Source: JAWWBG01 sp033721095
Lineage (GTDB): Bacteria > Actinomycetota > Nitriliruptoria > Nitriliruptorales > Nitriliruptoraceae
Reading direction: 5' to 3'
DNA: 19,099 bases
NCBI GenBank assembly: GCA_033721095.1
Contig: JAWWBG010000021.1
Location: 1 to 19,099 of the forward strand
Below the pieces are notes generated by a model. That model was not told the origin of the DNA. It saw only the letters and a list, made by a program, of their open reading frames with translations, and did no database searches. Shown piece by piece: positions 1 to 4,795 of this stretch; the first letter of the stretch is position 1, and the number at the start of each line of letters is the position of its first letter. Position numbers and translations under genes: made by a program.

Positions 1-213
1 CGTCCTGCGTCGCACCAAACCGCCCCGGACCGTGACGACATTGGCAACAATCGCGGACGCCACAACGATCAACTCGGTGGCCTCTGCGTCTCCGACGGCA
101 TCCCGGAGGCGCGTCGAACCGACCACGTCGGTCACCATGACCGCCATCGTCCGTGCGCCGCTGGCCTCCGTCGCTGCTGCCGACCCGCCAGCGATCTCCG
201 TCACGTGGTCCAC
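1..213 (-). CDS. Class III adenylate/guanylate cyclase, N-terminal fragment (runs off the window)
   Basis: The reverse strand reads open from a GTG at 213 to the window edge (71 codons), and an in-frame TGA lies 9 nt upstream of that GTG. About 22 residues in, the protein has MAVMVTDVVGSTRLRDAVGD, which matches the opening of class III nucleotide cyclase catalytic domains (the usual form is VLFTDIVGST, with Asp as a metal ligand). The next stretch, ending in an RGG turn, also fits the family. These enzymes make cAMP or cGMP from ATP or GTP. A purine-rich AGGA lies just before the GTG, at short spacing. The rest of the catalytic core, including the second metal-binding Asp and the substrate-specifying residues, is outside the window, so activity and substrate cannot be judged. 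The short N-terminus leaves little room for a sensor domain ahead of the cyclase domain. Confidence 0.7.
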   Translation of the reverse strand, partial: MDHVTEIAGGSAAATEASGARTMAVMVTDVVGSTRLRDAVGDAEATELIVVASAIVANVVTVRGGLVRRRT

Positions 214-374
214 TGGTCCTCATCCCGCGGGTATGCGTCCCTGAGAAGAGCGACCAGGCGGCCAGGTGATACGTCAACGAGCAGCCACGCCTGAAACTGT
301 GGTGGTGGCACGACCCCAGGAGGGGTTCAGGGCGCCACGTCGTGGTCATCGCCCCGCCCTGACACCGATGTCGG
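214..374. other. Intergenic region with a weak inverted repeat
   Basis: There is no convincing gene here. An inverted repeat AGGGCG (329-334) / CGCCCT (355-360) encloses CCAC-GTC-GTGG. It could terminate the minus-strand gene ending at 375, but there is no T-run. A GGGTAT at 229-234 (+) has no matching -35 element and no gene downstream. Confidence 0.3.
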
Positions 375-644
375 TCAGGAGGCGTCCGGGGCGGGCGCCG
401 CCGGTATGGACACCCTGGAGAAGTCGAAGTCATCCGGAAGGGGCCGGTGGACCCCCCCGTCCAGCAGGCCGATGCCAACGACGATCCAGACGGTGAGGAG
501 CAGCAAGCCGATCGTGACGAGCGCGGCAGCAAGCTCACTCAGGACGCTCACGTCCTGGTGGGGATCGAGGGTGACGGGCTCCCGTTGCTGACGGGACTCT
601 TCCACGACTGCGAGCTCCCGACCACTGGGCACGGCGACTGGCAT
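375..644 (-). CDS. Small single-span membrane protein with acidic C-terminal tail (paralogue of the one at 4108-4365)
   Basis: This 89-residue protein has a charged N-terminal half (about residues 1-34), one hydrophobic segment (about 36-58, rich in Leu/Val/Ile), then a short Asp-containing tail carrying LPDDFDF. I do not recognise a named family. The order of parts and the signature VW-x-VG-x-G-x2-DG...PDD are shared with the 85-residue protein at 4108-4365, so the two are probably paralogues. The ATG at 644 was chosen because GGAGG lies 8 nt upstream. The earlier in-frame ATG at 674 overlaps the -10 box of the predicted stress promoter and would lie upstream of its transcript. It is the first gene after the sigma-factor operon on the same strand but has its own SigB/F-like promoter at 673-698. 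It is probably a stress-induced envelope protein, with function unknown. Confidence 0.75.
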   Translation of the reverse strand: MPVAVPSGRELAVVEESRQQREPVTLDPHQDVSVLSELAAALVTIGLLLLTVWIVVGIGLLDGGVHRPLPDDFDFSRVSIPAAPAPDAS

Positions 645-672
645 GTCATCTCCCTCCATGTTGGGATGATTC

Positions 673-698
673 ATGCCCGACGACGTCCGGGTTGAAAC
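673..698 (-). promoter_or_regulatory. SigB/SigF-type promoter of the small membrane protein gene
   Basis: On the minus strand, GTTT (698-695), a 16-nt spacer and GGGCAT (678-673) are followed by G. This matches the general-stress sigma consensus (GTTT, 14-17 nt, GGGTAT-like). The -10 ends 28 nt before the ATG at 644, leaving a short leader that holds the GGAGG ribosome site. The same arrangement recurs at 4399-4424, 9275-9301 and 9673-9698. Confidence 0.7.
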
Positions 699-716
699 GC
701 CGTGGCGGTGGGCTGA

Positions 717-729
717 GCGCTCGGAGCGC
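717..729 (-). terminator. Possible terminator of the sigma-factor operon
   Basis: The perfect inverted repeat GCGCTC-G-GAGCGC starts 8 nt past the sigma-factor stop on the minus strand and lies before the next promoter (695-698). It is short and has no U-tract, so it may be only a weak terminator. Confidence 0.3.
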
Positions 730-736
730 GTCCGCG

Positions 737-1495
737 TCAGGCCGTCTCGGAGCCGTCCGTCACGTGCTCTCGGAGCCGGGCGATGATCTGCCGCAGCAAT
801 CGGGAGACGTGCACCTGGCTGATGCCGAGCTCCTCGGCGATGTCGCTCTGTGACCGCTCCTCGACGAAACGCGCGTGAACGATGGCCTGCTCCCGGTCGT
901 CGAGCTGATCGACGAGGGCGCTGATCAGCGCACGCCCCTCGACGTCCAGGAAGCCGGGCTCGTCGGCCGGCGGGTGCAGGTGCTCCGGCGGGGCAACACC
1001 CGGTCCGGCCTCCTCGAATCGACGCGTCCGCGTCGATCGAGCGGCGTCCATCGCCTCGAGGACTTCGTCCACCGTGAGGTCGGTTTCACGTGCCACGTCC
1101 TCGACATGCGGCTCCGCGCCCGCGGCGGCTCGCAGGCTCTCGATCGCCGATCGCACCCGCTGCGCATTCTCCTTGATCGACCGCGGCACCCGGAGCTCCC
1201 AGGCCTCATCGCGAAAGTGGTGGCGCATCTCCCCCACGATGAACGGTCGGGCGAAGGTTGCGAACGTGACCCCGCGTTCCGGATCGAAACGCTCGACGGC
1301 CTTCACGAGGCCAACAACCGCGATCTGGCGCAGATCGTCGAGCTCGACACCGCGATTCGCGTACCCGTTGGCCAGGTAGTAGGCCAGTCCCTGGTGCTCC
1401 TCGACCAACTCGTTGCGCAGTCCCCGATCGCGCGACTTGCGGTATCGGCGGAAGGCTTCGAGGTCGTCCGCGACGACGTTGTCTTCGCTGGTCAC
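737..1495 (-). CDS. sigF: RNA polymerase sigma factor of the SigB/SigF/SigG general-stress group
   Basis: This 252-residue sigma-70 family protein has region 2 at about residues 27-97, including DLRQIAVVGLVKAVERFDPE and the following F-x-TFARPFIVGEM. Region 3 lies at about 105-150 with VPRS at its start. Region 4 lies at about 190-243 with the helix-turn-helix SQSDIAEELGISQVHVSRLL. It lacks region 1.1, and the length and VPRS motif match the alternative SigB/SigF group rather than the primary sigma factor. The GTG at 1495 begins one base after the stop of the upstream anti-sigma gene, so translation is probably coupled. The longer open frame upstream is only the antisense-like shadow of the anti-sigma gene. 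Its promoters should be of GTTT-N16-GGGTAT type, and several such sites lie in this window. It is expected to be held inactive by the RsbW-like protein encoded just upstream. The symbol is by family type, not proven orthology. Confidence 0.93.
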   Translation of the reverse strand: MTSEDNVVADDLEAFRRYRKSRDRGLRNELVEEHQGLAYYLANGYANRGVELDDLRQIAVVGLVKAVERFDPERGVTFATFARPFIVGEMRHHFRDEAWELRVPRSIKENAQRVRSAIESLRAAAGAEPHVEDVARETDLTVDEVLEAMDAARSTRTRRFEEAGPGVAPPEHLHPPADEPGFLDVEGRALISALVDQLDDREQAIVHARFVEERSQSDIAEELGISQVHVSRLLRQIIARLREHVTDGSETA

Positions 1496-1496
1496 G

Positions 1497-1883
1497 TCAG
1501 GCCGCGGCCGAGTCGCGCACCTTGACCATCGAGAACGATGGCACGTCGCCATCGGGCTCGATGTCGTACAGGTCCGCGGTCTGGTCGAGAACGGCCTTGG
1601 CCAGGTCGCCGAGCTCGATGGCGCCCATCCCCGGCGCACGCCCACGGATGGTGACGCTGACCTTGTCCGCCCGGAGGGATATCTCAACCTCCTGCTCCGC
1701 GGTCTCCAGCAGCGCCGAGACGAGCTCGTCGACTGCCAGGACCAGGTCATCGATCTCGTGGACCGTGAAGCCAACGTCCGTTGCGAGGCTGGAGGCGGCC
1801 AGGCGGACGATGCGAAGCAGTGACGGATCCGGACCGATCCGGATCGTGACCTCCTTGAGTCCCATCGACGTCGCTCGGCTCAT
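1497..1883 (-). CDS. rsbW: RsbW/UsfX-like anti-sigma factor (HATPase fold with degenerate ATP site)
   Basis: This 128-residue protein sits between a STAS protein and the sigma factor, the classic place for the anti-sigma factor. The fold is suggested by an N-terminal strand, a long helix and DDLVLAVDELVSALLETA (about residues 45-62), which aligns with the N-box helix of GHKL kinases. The N-box Asn (usual form E-x2-NA) is absent, and the later DxGxG loop is replaced by GRAPGMG (about 81-87). Mycobacterial UsfX, as I recall it, is similarly degenerate. ATP binding and kinase activity are therefore doubtful, while sigma binding remains likely. The ATG at 1883 overlaps the STAS stop by four bases (ATGA), and the stop is one base from the sigma start, giving a tightly coupled operon. 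ATG at residue 7 is an alternative start. Confidence 0.82.
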   Translation of the reverse strand: MSRATSMGLKEVTIRIGPDPSLLRIVRLAASSLATDVGFTVHEIDDLVLAVDELVSALLETAEQEVEISLRADKVSVTIRGRAPGMGAIELGDLAKAVLDQTADLYDIEPDGDVPSFSMVKVRDSAAA

Positions 1884-2185
1884 TCGATGTCCAGGTGCTC
1901 GTGGAGCCCGGCGTACTCGAAGACCTTGCGGACTCGGTCGCTCAGGCCGCGAACCTTCAGGGACCCGACGTCCGGACTGTTGTGGGCGGCGACGATGACA
2001 CCGAGTCCCGAGGAATCGATGAACTCCACGTCGGTGAGATCCAGGACGATGGCCGGTGAGCTGTCACCCGGTTGGAGGTGAGCCTCCAGTTGGGGTGCGG
2101 TGTGCGCGTCGAGCTCCCCGGAAACGAGGAGCTCGACCCTGCTCTCGTTGCCACGTCGCTCCACCGAGAATCGGGACACATCCAT
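1880..2185 (-). CDS. rsbV: STAS-domain anti-anti-sigma factor (RsbV/SpoIIAA type)
   Basis: This 101-residue single STAS domain has an N-terminal strand pair with VSGELDAHTAPQLEAHL (about residues 21-37) and the phosphorylation loop LTDVEFIDSSGLGVIV (about 50-65). D57-S58-S59-G60 is the canonical RsbV/SpoIIAA site, and S58 is the expected phospho-acceptor. In the known mechanism the unphosphorylated form binds the anti-sigma factor and releases sigma, and a PP2C phosphatase reactivates the phosphorylated form. GGAG lies 9 nt before the ATG. It is the first gene of the operon with the anti-sigma and sigma genes. Of the three STAS proteins in this window it is the only one with the classical Asp-Ser pair. 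Confidence 0.92.
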   Translation of the reverse strand: MDVSRFSVERRGNESRVELLVSGELDAHTAPQLEAHLQPGDSSPAIVLDLTDVEFIDSSGLGVIVAAHNSPDVGSLKVRGLSDRVRKVFEYAGLHEHLDIE

Positions 2186-2369
2186 GAGGGGAAACTCCGG
2201 CTTGGTGGTGGGATGATCAGTGGGCGTGGCGGGGCGGGTGCAAGTGCAGGGAGCCTAGGCCGGTCCCGCGGGGGTGGTGCGGCCCGCCGTCCTGCCAACG
2301 ATCGGTGGTCGACCGTCCCGTGCCCGCAGAAGTTTCGGACACCGTCCCGCGTGGCGGGGAGTTCGACGA

Positions 2370-2395
2370 ATGCCCCACCGAGCTGTTGGCCAGAC
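2370..2395 (-). promoter_or_regulatory. Candidate SigB/F-type promoter for the rsbV-rsbW-sigma operon
   Basis: On the minus strand, GTCT (2395-2392), 16 nt and GGGCAT (2375-2370) differ by one -35 base from the four clear promoters in this window. It would give a leader of about 180 nt before the ATG at 2185. Autoregulation by the sigma factor is usual for such operons, but the long leader keeps this tentative. Confidence 0.35.
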
Positions 2396-2445
2396 GGGGA
2401 CATGCGCTGTGCGCGCACTGCGCGACGACGGTGGCACGCGCCGCG

Positions 2446-2470
2446 GTTGGCCGGCCCCGGAATGGGGCAT
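2446..2470 (+). promoter_or_regulatory. Candidate SigB/F-type promoter for the lone HATPase gene
   Basis: GTTG (2446-2449), 15 nt and GGGCAT (2465-2470) are followed by GTTCCGTG, which resembles the bases after the -10 of the CsbD promoters. The distance to the chosen ATG (2598) is about 127 nt, longer than for the clear promoters. The -35 is one base off. Confidence 0.3.
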
Positions 2471-2597
2471 GTTCCGTGCGTGTGCTCGATCAACGCCCGC
2501 CAACCCGGGTCATCTGGGATCCGGGACCAGGCCGATAGTCTCGCCGCATGGAGCCCGCCGTGAACTCCAGCGCCCGGCTCGAGCCGGCTTGTCCGTG

Positions 2598-3044
2598 ATG
2601 AGTCGGCGCGCAGACAACCATTCCATGACGCGATCCGAGTTGTTGATCCCGCCAGGCTCGGCCATGCGCATCACGTTCGACACGCATGCCGACCTGGCCG
2701 GACTTCGCCGGGCGGTACGGGAGGCCGGCCGGGACGCTGACCTGTCAGAGGACCGTGTCGACGACCTCGGCCTCGCCGTGAGCGAGCTCGCGACGAACAG
2801 CCTGCAGCACGGCGGCGGGACGGGGCAGCTGACGATCTGGCAGGTCGGACCGCAGTTGGTGTGCGAAGTGCGGGACAGCGGCCACATGCAGGCCTCCGCT
2901 GCCAGTGCCGCTCCCGACCCGCTTGCGGAGCGGGGTCGCGGGCTGTGGATCGTGGACCAGGCATCCGACGAGATACGTCGCGAGCTCGGCCGTGATGGGA
3001 CCATCACCCAGGTCATCATGTACCGCCACGGCGAGCGGCGATAG
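2598..3044 (+). CDS. HATPase_c (GHKL) serine-kinase-like anti-sigma regulatory protein
   Basis: This is a 148-residue protein with an intact GHKL ATP site. The N-box helix is LAVSELATNSLQHGGG (about residues 60-74), the G1 loop is CEVRDSG (89-95), and the G2 lid is ERGRGLWIVDQASDEI (about 111-126). These are the motifs of RsbW/SpoIIAB-type protein kinases that phosphorylate STAS proteins. Unlike the degenerate anti-sigma factor at 1497-1883 it should bind ATP, and it faces that operon across a shared control region, so it may be the kinase of the switch (inference). The sequence before the kinase domain (IPPGSAM) resembles the linker found in MEDS-HATPase fusion regulators, but no MEDS domain is present upstream. 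The start is uncertain: ATGs at 2598, 2625 and 2664 all lack a strong ribosome site. TAG at 3042-3044 ends it. Confidence 0.85.
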   Translation: MSRRADNHSMTRSELLIPPGSAMRITFDTHADLAGLRRAVREAGRDADLSEDRVDDLGLAVSELATNSLQHGGGTGQLTIWQVGPQLVCEVRDSGHMQASAASAAPDPLAERGRGLWIVDQASDEIRRELGRDGTITQVIMYRHGERR

Positions 3045-3109
3045 ACAACGGCGTCGCCCGAGCTCGGTGGCGAGTGCCGGGAACGCCCGAGCCCACGACC
3101 GAGGCGTCG
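3045..3109. terminator. Convergent intergenic region with palindromes
   Basis: This gap separates the plus-strand HATPase gene from the minus-strand DUF6328 gene. It contains the perfect palindrome CCGAGCTCGG (3058-3067). A second inverted repeat, CGACCG (3096-3101) / CGGTCG (3116-3121), extends into the DUF6328 stop region. Either could help end transcription from both sides. There is no T-run. Confidence 0.25.
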
Positions 3110-3613
3110 TCAACGCGGTCGGTCATCCTCGAAGACGACCAGGGGAACCCAGAACCACGCCCAGGCAATCGCGACGGCAATCACGGCCGCGGCGATCACC
3201 GCTGCCAAGCCGTCGAAGACCAGCGCGGACACGAAGTACATCGCGGACGCCAGCGCAACCGCGAAGACGGCCGTTCCGATGTTGGTCAGGCGAATGGCGA
3301 GCAACAGATCGGACGTTGACTTCCTGCGCACGCCCGTCTTGGGGGCTCGCAGCCGTTGGTGGGCGCTGGGGGCGATCAGGAGGACGGAGGCGATGGCCGA
3401 GCCGACGAACGCGACGTAGAAGGCGATGCGCGTGGGCGCGGCGATGTCGGCGAACGACGACTGGAGGGGAACGATCAGCAGGAACGCAAACACCGCTTGG
3501 ACACCCGGAAGGGTCGTCCGGAGGCCCTCGAGCACCGAACGAAACGCATCATCGACGGACTCGCGGTCAGGGGGGGCCTGCTCGGCACCGTCGTCGAGGA
3601 CATTCCGGCTCAT
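3110..3613 (-). CDS. DUF6328-type four-span membrane protein
   Basis: This 167-residue protein has a short acidic N-terminus (about residues 1-22), an amphipathic LEGLRTTLPGVQAVFAFLL entry, and about four hydrophobic segments (roughly 36-55, 62-82, 104-128 and 130-158). The start pattern (E-x-LR-x-T-x-PGVQ-x-FAFLL-x-x-P) is what I know from DUF6328 proteins, common in actinobacteria and of unknown function. Its ATG overlaps the stop of the ferritin-like gene by four bases (ATGA), so the two are translated as a pair. No catalytic motif is visible. A role in stress tolerance at the membrane is only a guess from the neighbours. Confidence 0.75.
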   Translation of the reverse strand: MSRNVLDDGAEQAPPDRESVDDAFRSVLEGLRTTLPGVQAVFAFLLIVPLQSSFADIAAPTRIAFYVAFVGSAIASVLLIAPSAHQRLRAPKTGVRRKSTSDLLLAIRLTNIGTAVFAVALASAMYFVSALVFDGLAAVIAAAVIAVAIAWAWFWVPLVVFEDDRPR

Positions 3614-4026
3614 TCGAGTGCTCGCGCCAACTCATGGACATGGTCCTGGGTCTGCTCGAGCACGGGACTGAGCGCCTCGGCCACGTCCGGAAGACCCATC
3701 TCATCGGCTTGGGCAACGCGATCGCGATAGCGATCGAGCTGTCGCCGCTCGAGATCCAGATCGCTCTCCAGCGCCGTACGCGTGTCGTCGTGATGTTGGA
3801 CGGCCGGGACCTCGGTGGTCGGGACGCCGCCGAGAAAGTCGATCTGACGAGCCAGCGTCAACGCGTGCTGGAGCTCCTGGTCGAGGTGATCGGCCAGCTC
3901 GTCCGCCAGCCCCTGGAACTCCCCGCCACGCAGGGTCGCGATGTGGGTGACGTACTGGACGATGGACTGGTACTCGGTACCGAGGTCCTCGTTCAGCAAC
4001 TGGACAAACTTTTCCCGGTCGATCAC
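3610..4026 (-). CDS. Ferritin-like four-helix-bundle protein (bacterioferritin/Dps relative)
   Basis: This 138-residue, all-helical protein has ferritin-type spacing. E18 lies in LGTEYQSIVQY, E51 and H54 form the ExxH of QELQHA, Glu residues at 87 and 93 lie in the third helix, and E124 in LEQTQDHVHEL ends the set. These are the likely di-iron ligands, although the second ExxH is imperfect (Q127 at the His place). Such proteins oxidise and store iron or act as small oxidases, and many are stress-induced. The GTG at 4026 was chosen over the upstream in-frame ATG at 4092 because AAGGAG lies 6 nt before it and the upstream codons fall in the hairpin at 4060-4092. It is coupled to the downstream DUF6328 gene by an ATGA overlap. 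Confidence 0.8.
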   Translation of the reverse strand: MIDREKFVQLLNEDLGTEYQSIVQYVTHIATLRGGEFQGLADELADHLDQELQHALTLARQIDFLGGVPTTEVPAVQHHDDTRTALESDLDLERRQLDRYRDRVAQADEMGLPDVAEALSPVLEQTQDHVHELARALE

Positions 4027-4059
4027 TGGATGCTCCTTGGCCTCGAGGAGGATTGGCGA

Positions 4060-4092
4060 GTGCCCCTGCTCGGGCGGTTCGCGCAGGGGCAC
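4060..4092 (-). terminator. Perfect 10-bp hairpin between the small membrane protein and ferritin-like genes
   Basis: GTGCCCCTGC (4060-4069) and GCAGGGGCAC (4083-4092) are perfectly complementary, with a 13-nt loop. It starts 15 nt after the stop of the gene at 4108-4365 and ends 33 nt before the ferritin-like GTG. There is no U-tract. It could be a partial terminator that lowers read-through into the ferritin-like pair, or an mRNA-stabilising element. Confidence 0.5.
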
Positions 4093-4107
4093 TGCCTGTT
4101 GGGATGG

Positions 4108-4365
4108 TCAGGAACCGGCCTCGTCACCGCCGGTGTCACCCGAGCCACCACCGTCGTCGATGTTGACGTTGATGTCGTCGGGGATTGCCGGCTCGCCGTC
4201 GCCGTCGAACCAGCCGCTGCCGACAGCAAGCCAGACAGCGAACAGGACGGTGGCGATCACCAGGAACGCCGCGAGGACGCCGGCCAAGCCGGAGCGCTCC
4301 TCGGGGGCCCTGTCGGTCACGATGACCTCGCGTTCACGGACCTCATTGCTCTTCGAGTCAGTCAT
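4108..4365 (-). CDS. Small single-span membrane protein with acidic tail (paralogue of the one at 375-644)
   Basis: This 85-residue protein has a charged N-terminus with EVREREVIVTDRAPEERS, one hydrophobic span (about residues 27-48), then GWFDGDGEPAIPDD and a Gly/Asp-rich acidic end. It shares architecture and the VW-x-x-VG-x-G-x2-DG...PDD signature with the protein at 375-644. The ATG at 4365 has AGGAAGG 8 nt upstream. The longer frame starting at 4422 would begin inside the -35 of the predicted stress promoter and is rejected. No known family was recognised. With the hydrophobic segment in the middle, the acidic tail would probably face one side of the membrane and the charged head the other. 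Stress-induced expression is inferred from the promoter. Confidence 0.75.
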   Translation of the reverse strand: MTDSKSNEVREREVIVTDRAPEERSGLAGVLAAFLVIATVLFAVWLAVGSGWFDGDGEPAIPDDINVNIDDGGGSGDTGGDEAGS

Positions 4366-4398
4366 GTGGGTGTCCTTCCTTGAAGACTCGGGGCGAAC

Positions 4399-4424
4399 AT
4401 GCCCCGGGTGGATGGCGGTCAAAC
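4399..4424 (-). promoter_or_regulatory. SigB/SigF-type promoter of the second small membrane protein gene
   Basis: On the minus strand, GTTT (4424-4421), exactly 16 nt and GGGCAT (4404-4399) are followed by GTTCG. The -10 ends 33 nt before the ATG at 4365. It is identical in both boxes and in spacing to the promoters at 673-698 and 9673-9698. Confidence 0.7.
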
Positions 4425-4452
4425 CTCCGGTGTCGGGCTCGGGAACGGCGGG

Positions 4453-4608
4453 CTACCAGCGATACCAGGTCCGCTCGGCGCTGCGCGTGATGAACCCGAG
4501 CACCCAGAGCACGAGGAACGCTCCGGCAACGAACCAGAGGATGTCGGCGGCGAAGCCAACGCCGAAGAGCACGGCGATGACGATGAGGGCAAGCAGTGCG
4601 GCTGCCAT
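4453..4608 (-). CDS. 51-residue hydrophobic membrane peptide (lmo0937/DUF5670-like)
   Basis: This tiny protein is made of two hydrophobic stretches (about residues 2-20 and 23-42) with a basic, aromatic end (RSAERTWYRW). This pattern, including G-x-GFA-x2-LWF-x-A and VLWVLGF, is typical of small actinobacterial 'hydrophobic proteins' of the lmo0937/DUF5670 sort, which have no known function. The ATG at 4608 has AAAGGAG 9 nt upstream, and the longer open frame to 4860 is antisense shadow of the ligase gene. A weak stress-type promoter lies at 4647-4672. It is upstream of, and on the same strand as, the small membrane protein at 4108-4365. Confidence 0.72.
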   Translation of the reverse strand: MAAALLALIVIAVLFGVGFAADILWFVAGAFLVLWVLGFITRSAERTWYRW

Positions 4609-4795
4609 GTGCAGCGGCTCCTTTCGTGAGGGGTGTCGTTCAGACCCTGCCCTGATTCGGCGGCCTTCACACCTGGCCGCCCGGCACGTCTGGACGGCCG
4701 ACGATCCACATCCCGCACACGAGCCGTTCCTGGCTCGGACCCCGCCGGCCCGAGTCTCGATGTGCCACCATGCGCGCCCAACCGCGGAGCCTCGC
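4609..4795. other. Divergent intergenic region between the hydrophobic peptide and DNA ligase genes
   Basis: No gene is seen. The region holds the candidate minus-strand promoter at 4647-4672 and GGAG six bases before the ligase ATG. No clear ligase promoter was found. Confidence 0.4.
4647..4672 (-). promoter_or_regulatory. Weak SigB/F-like promoter of the hydrophobic peptide gene
   Basis: On the minus strand, GTGT (4672-4669), 16 nt and GGGCAG (4652-4647) have the same spacing as the clear stress promoters but one mismatch in each box. The -10 ends 38 nt before the ATG at 4608. Confidence 0.3.

Larger units (their letters stand above)
2186..2597. other. 412-bp divergent control region without a convincing gene
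   Basis: Several open frames cross this stretch on both strands, but none has family motifs or a ribosome site. It holds a candidate minus-strand stress promoter (2370-2395), a candidate plus-strand one (2446-2470) and a small perfect hairpin CCCGC-GTG-GCGGG (2346-2358) that would lie in the 5' leader of the sigma operon. I read it as the shared regulatory region of the sigma operon and the divergent HATPase gene. Confidence 0.5.

Noticed and set aside
229..234. GGGTAT matching the consensus -10 of stress promoters (+ strand)
   Set aside because: No GTTT-like box at 14-17 nt upstream and no plus-strand gene downstream.
2305..2538. 77-residue plus-strand frame with a CAHC motif
   Set aside because: It has no ribosome site, no repeat of the Cys pair to make a zinc finger, and overlaps candidate promoters.
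2274..2597. Plus-strand extension of the HATPase gene, and a possible MEDS domain there
   Set aside because: The linker-like start suggested a MEDS-HATPase fusion, but no MEDS-like sequence is found in any plus frame of this stretch, and composition is arginine/proline-rich as in non-coding frames.
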